A DNA stretch of 22,051 bases, taken from positions 1-22,051 of the forward strand of contig LGHA01000005.1 of NCBI GenBank assembly GCA_001508595.1, written 5' to 3'. Shown piece by piece: positions 1 to 7,066 of the stretch (the first letter of the stretch is position 1; each line of letters opens with the position of its first letter). The DNA comes from Anaerolineaceae bacterium 46_22. Its GTDB lineage: Bacteria; Chloroflexota; Anaerolineae; Anaerolineales; Anaerolineaceae. Position numbers and translations under genes: made by a program. The notes under the pieces were generated by a model. It worked only from the letters and a program-made list of their open reading frames with translations. It was not told the origin of the DNA and did no database searches.

Positions 1-407
1 GTCACGGTTTCAAACTCCTGGACGCCGTGAATTTCTAAGAAATTGAGTAATGTGATATGCGTTCCTAAATTTTCTTGATCTGGAATTACCTGATGGATCT
101 TTACAAAGCTTGGATCGGGGACGTCCCCTGTTAATTCGACGATCTCAGAAAAAGGAATATTTGTTAGTTCAACAGCCCCATGATCGTCATGACAGGTTTC
201 GCAGGAGTGGAAATCCACTGAATCATGGCATTCTGCACATTCGTTCATCGCCAAACCCTCTTCCCAGAGCAAGCCCAAGCCATATTCTTGCAGTAAAGAA
301 ACTGGCATTGGTTTTGTAGAGATGACAAGTGCGATGATCACACCAAGCAGCACAATGGTAAAGACAACGAGAAAGATCGTAATCGGTTTTGATTGGTGCT
401 TCTTCAT
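1..407 (-). CDS. Membrane-anchored CXXCH (haem c motif) protein, partial (runs off the left edge)
   Basis: I translated this from the minus strand: ATG at 407, 135 codons, open at the window edge. Residues about 10-31 are hydrophobic and follow a short lysine-rich N-terminus, which suggests an uncleaved anchor with the rest outside the membrane. Two haem c attachment motifs are visible, CAECH (C57, C60, H61) and CETCH (C69, C72, H73), so it probably binds two haems or is a short multihaem-type domain. The stretch after residue 80 includes IPFSEIVEL, which resembles part of the extracytoplasmic domain of the S component in the same operon. The start codon overlaps the stop of the EcfT-like gene as ATGA (404-407), with GGAG just upstream, so it is translationally coupled and is the fourth gene of the importer operon. 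I do not recognise a named family. The haem motifs are seen directly; a redox or ligand-processing role is inference. Confidence 0.75.
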   Translation of the reverse strand, partial: MKKHQSKPITIFLVVFTIVLLGVIIALVISTKPMPVSLLQEYGLGLLWEEGLAMNECAECHDSVDFHSCETCHDDHGAVELTNIPFSEIVELTGDVPDPSFVKIHQVIPDQENLGTHITLLNFLEIHGVQEFETV

Positions 408-1189
408 AGGGCTCTCCAATAATTCAAAAATAATAAACTGGCAAAGTAAACTATCAGAATCAGGCTGATAAATAAATCAAGTCGGGTTGCTTTTTGGCTT
501 CTGTGAAATGTTCGTCCAGTTTGCCTTCCAAAACCTCTACCTTCCATACTGAAAACCAGCTTGTCCGTCCGGCGAAGGGCGCTTATCAGCAGGGGTGTCA
601 AGAATTGTTTGATGAGATTCAGGATTTTAATAACGCCTCCCTGGTCGTAACGCACACCACGCAAAAGTTGTGCCTTATAAATGGTTTGCCCTTCTTCTTC
701 GAGGATGGGCGCCAATCTTAATGCGGTCACCAGCATAAATCCATATCGGTAAGGCAAACCAATTTTCATCAAAGCATAAGCAATGTCATTGGGTTTTGTA
801 GTCAAGATAAAGAGATAACTGCTAAAAATGATCAACAAAAAACGACCGCTTATGAGTAAGCCCAGATTAAATCCGCTCGATGTAACCCGCAAAAGACCGA
901 TGCCAGGATCCAAAAGCGTTTTTCCTTGTTTATCAAAAAGAATATAAAGAACAACGAGAGTGAGTCCTGTTGCTAATGCCAGTCGAAAACCTCTCACCTT
1001 TGAGATATCGGGTTTGACCAACAATAGCATGACAAGACTGAAGAAAGCAGTGATGACGAGCAGCTCCGCACGGTTAACGATGAAGGCGTAAATTGTCGTG
1101 AGAAGCAGCCAGGTAAATTTTGTCAATGGGTAGAGGCGATGCAAAAGGCTGTTGCCAGGTGAGTAGGTGAGTTTACGCATTAATTTCAC
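404..1189 (-). CDS. ECF transporter T component (EcfT/YkoC-like permease)
   Basis: A 261-aa polytopic membrane protein of the usual EcfT length. It is the scaffold that couples the ATPases to the substrate-binding S component in energy-coupling-factor importers. Several hydrophobic segments are visible (roughly 24-62, 68-87, 108-130 and 235-256). The two cytoplasmic coupling motifs with arginine-glycine are present: QLLRGV near residue 175 and SMEGRGFG near 215. The start is GTG at 1189. An in-frame ATG three codons later (1180) is equally possible, because either lies inside the end of the ATPase gene (overlap 1173-1189). Its stop overlaps the start of the CXXCH gene. Gene order S component, double ATPase, T component matches Bacillus ykoEDC, the thiamine/HMP importer family. 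The actual substrate cannot be read from this protein. Confidence 0.88.
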   Translation of the reverse strand: MKLMRKLTYSPGNSLLHRLYPLTKFTWLLLTTIYAFIVNRAELLVITAFFSLVMLLLVKPDISKVRGFRLALATGLTLVVLYILFDKQGKTLLDPGIGLLRVTSSGFNLGLLISGRFLLIIFSSYLFILTTKPNDIAYALMKIGLPYRYGFMLVTALRLAPILEEEGQTIYKAQLLRGVRYDQGGVIKILNLIKQFLTPLLISALRRTDKLVFSMEGRGFGRQTGRTFHRSQKATRLDLFISLILIVYFASLLFLNYWRAL

Positions 1190-2672
1190 TCACTCTCTTG
1201 CCGGGTACAAATGAATCAAAACCAGCCGTTCTTAACGATTCAAATGCTAAGTCTACAGGCTGATCAAGTAACATTCTTCCCTCATTAAGGAAGATCAAGC
1301 GACTGCAAAATTCTTTGGTAAGTTCTGGGTGATGGTTTACTAGCAGGACTGAATTTCCGTTTTTCGTATAGTCATGTAATATCTTCATCCATATTAATGC
1401 ATTCGCCATATCCTGACCAATTAATAATTCATCGATAATCAGAAGCCTTGGATTGTGAAGCATCGCCGCGATAAGATTCAGGCGTCGTTTTTCACCATAA
1501 CTGAGGCGCTGTGGGTGATCATCTACTCTGTGCAATAATTCAATTTGATCAAGCCATTTGTTTGCCAAATTAGTAATTTCTTCAGTAAGTATCTTGAGGT
1601 TTTCTGAAGTGAATATCACTTCATCCAGTACAGATTGCGTAAATAATTGATGATCAGGATTTTGGAATATAAATCCAATGTCCATAACAAGATTGGATGT
1701 TTTTATATTAGGGGATGCCTGGTCGAAGCAACGAATGTTTCCACTGTTCGGCGGGTGAAAACCAACCAATGATTGTAATAAAGTACTTTTACCACTGCCG
1801 TTTGGTCCCATTAATGCAATAAACTCGCCGGGAACAATTTCGAAATTAATTTCCTGAAGAATGATTTTGTCCTGAATTGCCACATTAAGATTCTCAACTT
1901 TGATTAAGGTGTTTTTATGATCATTATGAAGAGAAGTCTTTCCAGGAAACGAAAGATTTATCCTGTTAACAGATTTAGGTCGGTATTGATTATTTCCTAG
2001 GGGTTTAATTTCACCCTGGTCAAGTACAAAAAATTTTGGATCTAAATCAACCAATTGAGATAATTTATGCTCAAAAATGATTACTGTCAAACCCATGGAC
2101 TCCCGTAAGTTGTGAAGGGTTTGGAATATATTCCGGGTGGCAATGGGATCTAAATTCGATGTCGGTTCATCGAGGATCAAAAGTTCAGGAGATAGGGCAA
2201 GCATGGATGCAATCGCTACCTTTTGCTTTTCTCCACCAGATAGCGTCGCTAAGTCGCGACCCCTTAGTTCTATGCCTTTAACAATCATCAGTGATTGATT
2301 TATTTGGTCTTCAATTTCATCTGGTGGAACACACAAGTTTTCAGGACCAAAGGCAATCTCATCGTCAACATTGAGTGTGCAAAATTGATCTTCAGGATTT
2401 TGCTGAACGTACCCAACTTTTCTGCTGGCTTCATAAAGGGGCAGTTGGGTCATATCTTCGCTATTGATAATTATTTTTCCTGAATAATTCGCCGAATCAT
2501 CCTGAAATAAGAAACCTGCAAGGGCTTTACCGAAGGTGGATTTTCCACAGCCTGACTTACCTGTTATCACTAAGAAATCGCCGCGATTGATTACAAAATT
2601 TAAATCACGAAACACGGGTGTGTTCTCACCGGGATATGTATAGGAAAATTTGCTTACTACGACCCAGCTCAT
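1173..2672 (-). CDS. ECF transporter double ATPase (YkoD/CbiO-like, two fused ABC domains)
   Basis: A 499-aa protein with two ABC ATPase domains in one chain, as in YkoD, which powers import with the T and S components encoded beside it. Domain 1 has Walker A GKSGCGKS (38-45), Q-loop near VQQNPEDQF (89-97), signature LSGGEKQ (144-150) and Walker B LLILDEPTSNLD (164-175). Domain 2 has Walker A GPNGSGKS (289-296), Q-loop IFQNPDHQLF (335-344), signature LSYGEKR (390-396) and Walker B LLIIDELLIGQD (410-421). In the second Walker B the D-E pair is kept, but the usual Pro-Thr and Gly-Leu-Asp context has drifted. The H-loop is VNHHPE (445-450). The start ATG at 2672 lies 3 nt after the stop of the S-component gene and has no clear Shine-Dalgarno, which suggests coupled translation. 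It overlaps the T-component gene by 17 nt. Confidence 0.93.
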   Translation of the reverse strand: MSWVVVSKFSYTYPGENTPVFRDLNFVINRGDFLVITGKSGCGKSTFGKALAGFLFQDDSANYSGKIIINSEDMTQLPLYEASRKVGYVQQNPEDQFCTLNVDDEIAFGPENLCVPPDEIEDQINQSLMIVKGIELRGRDLATLSGGEKQKVAIASMLALSPELLILDEPTSNLDPIATRNIFQTLHNLRESMGLTVIIFEHKLSQLVDLDPKFFVLDQGEIKPLGNNQYRPKSVNRINLSFPGKTSLHNDHKNTLIKVENLNVAIQDKIILQEINFEIVPGEFIALMGPNGSGKSTLLQSLVGFHPPNSGNIRCFDQASPNIKTSNLVMDIGFIFQNPDHQLFTQSVLDEVIFTSENLKILTEEITNLANKWLDQIELLHRVDDHPQRLSYGEKRRLNLIAAMLHNPRLLIIDELLIGQDMANALIWMKILHDYTKNGNSVLLVNHHPELTKEFCSRLIFLNEGRMLLDQPVDLAFESLRTAGFDSFVPGKRVSEINA

Positions 2673-2675
2673 CGA

Positions 2676-4055
2676 TTAATTAATTTCTATGCTTGAAATA
2701 GGGTAAATCAGAATATCACCGGACATTTCAGCAAGAACATAACTGATACTTTCATCCTCAATCAAAATGAATAACCGAATGTCGTTATTTTGTTTAATTG
2801 TTTCCCAATCAATTGTGAGGTCTTGACTTTCCTCTGATTTAAAGATGACTTGAGAAATGTTACTTCCTGTTTCTGATGCTTCTATAACTTTCCATACAGG
2901 TACACCTTGCAGCTTTCGAGATCCTTCAGGAAGGGCTATTTGTGTGCTGTCCATCTCAGATATCCAGTTTTTAGCTTCAAATAAATATGTTTCATCCTGT
3001 GGATTATTGATTTCGAGCCCTTTAGCAGCTATCAGGCGAATATCTATCACGTTTCGAACCCAGGCTTTACTGCTTTCAGGTCCAACAATGTCAAATGAGG
3101 CGTTTTGTCCACGCCCTTGTTGAACAAGAAGAATATTTTCATTTTCATTCAGTTCATCAGCGCTAATCATGAAGGCGTAACCATCGGAGGCTTCAAGCAG
3201 GACGGTATTCATGTCTTTATGGGGTTCCGCATAATTTATAATCTCACTTAATGGGAAGCCTTCGTATGAAGTGAGGACGCCGCGATATACCATTTGTCGA
3301 GTGACTTTTTTGATATTAAGCTCGTTGTTTGGAAACGCTAAGGTGCTTTCTACTGCGCCAGAAATTTTGATAGTTTCTGCGCCTTTCAATGTTCCAACCA
3401 ATACAAATGTAAAGACAAAAGCAAAAATCAACGTGCTTAACAGGATGATCCAGCCCAACTTTTGCTTCTTTTCTCTTTGTACAGGTAATTTAACAACGCC
3501 AGCATTTGTGAGCATATTGATCAACCAATAAGGTGAAAGCCCTGCAAAGACAATACCTGAGAGAGTAGCCAGAATGAATAATATCGCAATTGCACTCAAG
3601 CCAAGAATGTTCAAAGGAATGGTCGCAAAAATTTGAAAAACCAGAACATTAGACCCGGTAGCCAATCCACCTGCAAGGATATAGGCAAGAAGGGATCTTT
3701 TATTGCGAAACAAGAGAAATCCGAAATCAACTAAAATTCCAGCAACCAAATCGACCAATAAGATAATGATTCCATGGCTGTTTCCACTCAGAAGCTCAAC
3801 CGCACCTTTTAACAAGCCCATGACAATGCCGGTTCCTGGTTTTTGAACGATCCCATACGCAATCACAATCCACAGGACATGAAAGCCAGCTGCCCATTGT
3901 GTCCCGCCCGGAAAACCAAGGGCAGCCTGTACAAGATCACCAAGCGCGTTGATGTAAGTGCCGGTGACACCCCCAAGCGCAGCTAAAACAGCCATAATTA
4001 ATAAATCGTGAGTTGTAAAATAAAAGGATTTATTATTTTCCTTTTGGGTTGTCAA
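2676..4055 (-). CDS. YkoE-like ECF S component fused to a duplicated extracytoplasmic domain
   Basis: I place the start at TTG 4055 (459 aa). The longer frame opening at 4088 begins with a TTG just upstream of an intrinsic terminator and reads straight through it. In contrast, AAGGAG in the terminator's 3' arm sits 8 nt before the 4055 TTG. Residues about 16-187 are a hydrophobic S component resembling Bacillus YkoE, the thiamine/HMP-binding subunit; recognisable parts are IAYGIVQKPGTGIV and AVELLSGNSHG. A further transmembrane helix (about 200-222) leads to a roughly 235-residue outer part. This part resembles two tandem copies of a sulfite-oxidase-type molybdopterin-binding fold: YEGFPLSEIINYAE with a later ASDGYAF, and then LQGVPVWKVIEASE. 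There is no cysteine in this part, so the Mo-ligating Cys of the enzymes is missing and a binding role is likelier than catalysis. It is the first gene of the operon, behind a regulatory leader. Confidence 0.8.
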   Translation of the reverse strand: MTTQKENNKSFYFTTHDLLIMAVLAALGGVTGTYINALGDLVQAALGFPGGTQWAAGFHVLWIVIAYGIVQKPGTGIVMGLLKGAVELLSGNSHGIIILLVDLVAGILVDFGFLLFRNKRSLLAYILAGGLATGSNVLVFQIFATIPLNILGLSAIAILFILATLSGIVFAGLSPYWLINMLTNAGVVKLPVQREKKQKLGWIILLSTLIFAFVFTFVLVGTLKGAETIKISGAVESTLAFPNNELNIKKVTRQMVYRGVLTSYEGFPLSEIINYAEPHKDMNTVLLEASDGYAFMISADELNENENILLVQQGRGQNASFDIVGPESSKAWVRNVIDIRLIAAKGLEINNPQDETYLFEAKNWISEMDSTQIALPEGSRKLQGVPVWKVIEASETGSNISQVIFKSEESQDLTIDWETIKQNNDIRLFILIEDESISYVLAEMSGDILIYPISSIEIN

Positions 4056-4082
4056 AGAAAAAGCTCCTTCCGGAAAAGGAGC
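4054..4082 (-). terminator. Leader terminator hairpin that also masks the ribosome binding site
   Basis: On the minus strand GCTCCTT, loop TTCCGG and AAGGAGC form a 7-bp stem followed by TTTTTCTTT. That is an intrinsic terminator placed directly before the S-component coding region. The AAGGAG of its 3' arm is also the best Shine-Dalgarno for TTG at 4055, so folding would both stop transcription and hide the ribosome site. Confidence 0.75.
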
Positions 4083-4241
4083 GCACAAAACAAAACGATC
4101 TTAAATTTATCGTGTTGTTGTGTTAATCTCCTTTCCAAACACGGGAGGCAAGAAAGTTTCCATTCTTACCCTATCGGTCTGATTGCCATTGCAGCGCTTT
4201 AGGCAGGCAGACTCGAAGATACTACAACAAATTATTCGATT
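4056..4241 (-). promoter_or_regulatory. Structured 5' leader with terminator/antiterminator (candidate riboswitch, ligand unknown)
   Basis: This untranslated leader of about 185 nt lies between the promoter and the importer operon. Inverted repeats seen on the minus strand, in order, are: CAACAA with TTGTTG near the 5' end; GTCTG...GCC with GGC...CAGAC; AAGAA with TTCTT; and GTGTT with AACAC. GGAAAGGAG at 4128-4136 can pair with CTCCTTTTCC (4072-4081), the 5' arm of the terminator, giving a mutually exclusive antiterminator. This is the layout of a transcription-attenuating riboswitch. I could not find the conserved core of the TPP, cobalamin, SAM or THF classes by eye. The hydrolase-free, molybdopterin-like domain of the first gene makes a molybdenum-cofactor-type aptamer worth testing, but I cannot claim it. 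Confidence 0.6.
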
Positions 4242-4247
4242 GTTGAT

Positions 4248-4275
4248 ATTTTAACACAGGCAGGCATTTGGTCAA
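4248..4275 (-). promoter_or_regulatory. Sigma70-type promoter of the ECF operon
   Basis: On the minus strand -35 TTGACC (4270-4275), a 16-bp spacer, and -10 TAAAAT (4248-4253) preceded by TGT. A start near 4241 would give the long leader described separately. Confidence 0.75.
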
Positions 4276-4330
4276 GGTACTGAATATCATACAATTCTTG
4301 TGAGAAAGATTAAGAATGGCAAGTCCAGCC

Positions 4331-4365
4331 TAAAAATCCCAATGCCCCAGGGGCGCTGGGGCATT
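4331..4365 (-). terminator. Terminator of the sigma-54 effector operon
   Basis: AATGCCCCAG (4341-4350) and CTGGGGCATT (4356-4365) form a perfect 10-bp stem with a 5-nt loop. On the minus strand the stem is followed by GGGATTTTTAG, a short T run offset by four bases, so it fits the end of the protease gene (stop at 4425). The plus side has no T run. Apart from this hairpin and the promoter of the next operon, I see nothing in the gap 4276-4424. Confidence 0.6.
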
Positions 4366-4424
4366 GTTATCTCATGTGGCATGTTAGAGACATTCAGGAG
4401 ATTGAATGGTTTGCCACAGAGGAT

Positions 4425-7064
4425 TTACCTTGAAGTTGTGAATTTTACTAATTTGCCTTTTTCATTGAAAGTCATACGTGCATAATGATGATGCTCTGCA
4501 TCTAAATTGAGATCAAAGGATTTTTGCAAAGTGACAACGTACCTTTGTGCGTCGTTTGATTTACCCACTTTCTTTGCATTGAATTCCTGATAGGATTTAT
4601 TCATCTTCATTTGTGCGTTTTCCAAGCCAGGTAGATAACTTTCAACAATTTTCTTGACTTGTTTGCTAACGTTTTTAGGTAAATCGCTCTCGTCATTTTC
4701 AGGCACTAAATCGGAGTCGCTGATTGTTTTTATATCAGGATGCGATTTTTCCCTTAGTAAAGGTTTTGGTAGTGCACTAATCCCATCGTGAACTGCCAGC
4801 GGATCGCCATAAAGAATGAAGGATAAGATCGTTTTCTGGTCTTCACCATCTAGGAAGCCCTGTATTTTTGTCATCTCTTCAACAAGGTTTAATTTGGCTT
4901 GCATCAATGCATAGCCGGCAGCCTGTCCATCGAGGACTTGCTTCCAAAAAGCGTTTGCTAGATAATCTGCCGCAATCAATGGCGGCATGACCGATCCATA
5001 GGCGATGCAGGTCGAGCCAACAAAGGATTTTGTGCCGGTGTCAAGAAATTTCAATGAGATCGCTTCGTCATGCCTTTTCTCTAAAACATTTGCGCCGTAA
5101 CATGCTTCAGTAAATACAAGTTTTGGTGAGCGGATTTTTTCACTAAACATGTTTGGGCTCAGTGCAATTGGATAATCTCGGCCGGTGGATTGCGATGAGA
5201 AATCTTTTTGTCCGTACCAGTTAGCACCGTCTTTGATGCCATGAAGATTGAAATAACCAATTTTGTGCCCAAGGCTGTTGTTTAGGGCAAGCGAACCAGC
5301 ATGCACGGGTGGTGAAAGATGCAGCTCTTTTCCCTGGCCAGCAGTCTTGTAAACTTCAGAAGATGCTTCTTTCCATATTTCTGCAGAGTAACCAAGGCTC
5401 TGGTTCGCGTTAAGCTTCCTGTTCCAGTTGGAGAAGATATCCAGAATCCATGTGAAAATTGAGGCGAATTTCTGCACATTTGATTTGGATTTCTTTGATT
5501 TTTGCTTGTATTGATATATCAAACCTCTGATCTGTGAGAGTAGCAAACCCGCGTCTGAGCCAGTTTCTCCGGGGAGACGCCCGACTGGCCATTGAGGGAT
5601 GAAGTAATTTTTATCTATTGTTCCATATGGGTTATCTGAAGGCACATCTAAATCATTATCGCTTGTGGGATTTGGCAGGTGATGGAAGGGTACGATTTCA
5701 GGACCGCCAACGATCAACAGCGCGCCGATCATTTCCCCTTGCTTTTCAAGATGTTCATCAAGGTCCGCAAGGGCTAATTTTACCTGCCATGGGTCATAGG
5801 CGATAAAGGGCTTGAGCCCTAACCTTGCCATTGAGGCTGAATCATCCGGATAGAAAATTTTAGCATCCCAATCAGGCAGTCCCTGGATATGTCCCAGTAG
5901 CTCTTGGAGCAGTTTATCAATGACGTCTGCGGTGTTTGGTCCATATACTTTCTCCAGTTGTTTTCTTGAAGATAAGATCACATAAACCGGGAAGCGGGTG
6001 TCTGTTCGTTCTAAGTCAAGCTTCTTTAATCGCTTGGCGATCTTTGAGAAAGCATTTTGAACTTTTTCTATGTCATTGTTATTTGCATCCTTTTTTGCTA
6101 TTTGTTTTGGCCTGTTATCGGTGAAAGACTCGGGCTTATTTTTCGAAGAACGGGTTGATGCTTGAGCCACCCTGATTTCCTGTGTTTCACTGATTGAAGG
6201 TGTGTGGGTTACCCGTCTGAAAAATGGACTTTGAGAAAATGTAGGAAAATTGAAAGAACCAGGATTGAGTTGATTCCATCCCAGATACGCACTGACAGAG
6301 GCAGGTATTGGCAGGTCGAAATGCGCTTGTAAATATTCAGGCCACATATCCTTAAATTGGTGATCATTGCCTAGCATTCTTGTTATCACCTGACCTGCAT
6401 TATCTTGAGATTCAACCCAATGTAAGCGTTCAACAGCCCTGGCTTCCAATCCATGTTCAATTTCAGAAATTGCTTTTACCACATTGATTTGCAAGCACTT
6501 TGGCCAGGCGTCGTAATAAATTTCGCTCAGGTTGCTGACCATTTCCTGGTTTCCCAGGTTATTGGCAATTTGTAAATGCAAAATTGCTGGAATGGGTGTT
6601 TGAGGTGTTTTCAAGAGTGATTGATGCACATATTGCATTGCATTCGTGAAATCACCCTGTTCAAACTTTGATCGGGCTTCCCACAGAGGTGACAGCCAGG
6701 TTTCCTGCGCCTGATTGAAAGACTTGTTCTTTGTAAGATACTGATAAATTGATCGGTAGCGACTTTGCAGATCTTTTTTGGCGGTCACTTCACTCATATC
6801 TTTTATAGGCTCGAAGAACAGGGGGTCCAGTTCTATCAGACTTTCGTACAGCAATCTTCCCTGATCGATTTTGCCAGTTTTTATGAATGTTTTTGCCTGA
6901 AAATATTTCACATATAAATCACCGGGGAAATTGGCGAGCCATAACATTGTTGCTTGTTTGGCAAACGGATATTCCTCACAGTGATCAGCGGCATTGAGGA
7001 TGGTTAGAAAACGATAGCGATCAATTGCTCCTAGATAGTCCAGTTGATTGTTGGCGTCTGTCAT
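4425..7064 (-). CDS. Cytoplasmic clan CD cysteine protease, gingipain (peptidase C25)-like, with N-terminal helical repeats
   Basis: An 879-aa protein with no signal peptide or membrane segment. Residues 1-250 are alpha-helical and TPR-like (for example the pair around 40-80 and 130-170). A linker rich in polar residues covers about 285-335. The protease-like region spans about 355-765. It contains LLIVGGPEIVPF (449-460), a conserved core strand of C25 enzymes, then DNPYGTIDKNYF and VGRLPGE (478-500). The catalytic His is in NLHG (H608) and the Cys in EACYGAN (C655), 47 residues apart as in caspase/gingipain folds, followed by VGSTCIAYGS and FILYGDPLAV. A basic C-terminal tail of about 100 residues is unassigned. 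Known C25 gingipains are secreted; this one appears intracellular, closer in logic to TPR-CHAT signalling proteases. It is the last gene of the operon, 2 nt after the giant TPR gene. Protease activity and targets are inference. Confidence 0.8.
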   Translation of the reverse strand: MTDANNQLDYLGAIDRYRFLTILNAADHCEEYPFAKQATMLWLANFPGDLYVKYFQAKTFIKTGKIDQGRLLYESLIELDPLFFEPIKDMSEVTAKKDLQSRYRSIYQYLTKNKSFNQAQETWLSPLWEARSKFEQGDFTNAMQYVHQSLLKTPQTPIPAILHLQIANNLGNQEMVSNLSEIYYDAWPKCLQINVVKAISEIEHGLEARAVERLHWVESQDNAGQVITRMLGNDHQFKDMWPEYLQAHFDLPIPASVSAYLGWNQLNPGSFNFPTFSQSPFFRRVTHTPSISETQEIRVAQASTRSSKNKPESFTDNRPKQIAKKDANNNDIEKVQNAFSKIAKRLKKLDLERTDTRFPVYVILSSRKQLEKVYGPNTADVIDKLLQELLGHIQGLPDWDAKIFYPDDSASMARLGLKPFIAYDPWQVKLALADLDEHLEKQGEMIGALLIVGGPEIVPFHHLPNPTSDNDLDVPSDNPYGTIDKNYFIPQWPVGRLPGETGSDAGLLLSQIRGLIYQYKQKSKKSKSNVQKFASIFTWILDIFSNWNRKLNANQSLGYSAEIWKEASSEVYKTAGQGKELHLSPPVHAGSLALNNSLGHKIGYFNLHGIKDGANWYGQKDFSSQSTGRDYPIALSPNMFSEKIRSPKLVFTEACYGANVLEKRHDEAISLKFLDTGTKSFVGSTCIAYGSVMPPLIAADYLANAFWKQVLDGQAAGYALMQAKLNLVEEMTKIQGFLDGEDQKTILSFILYGDPLAVHDGISALPKPLLREKSHPDIKTISDSDLVPENDESDLPKNVSKQVKKIVESYLPGLENAQMKMNKSYQEFNAKKVGKSNDAQRYVVTLQKSFDLNLDAEHHHYARMTFNEKGKLVKFTTSR

Positions 7065-7066
7065 TG

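Noticed and set aside
4056..4088. Upstream TTG start at 4088 for the S component
   Set aside because: It lies just before the terminator hairpin, has no Shine-Dalgarno, and the extra 11 residues are simply the hairpin translated.
4100..4240. TPP riboswitch
   Set aside because: Expected for a YkoE-type importer, but I could not find CUGAGA or the ACCUGAUCUGGAUAAU-like core on the minus strand. A vague plus-strand resemblance (GTCTGATTGCCATTGCAGCG) is in the wrong direction.
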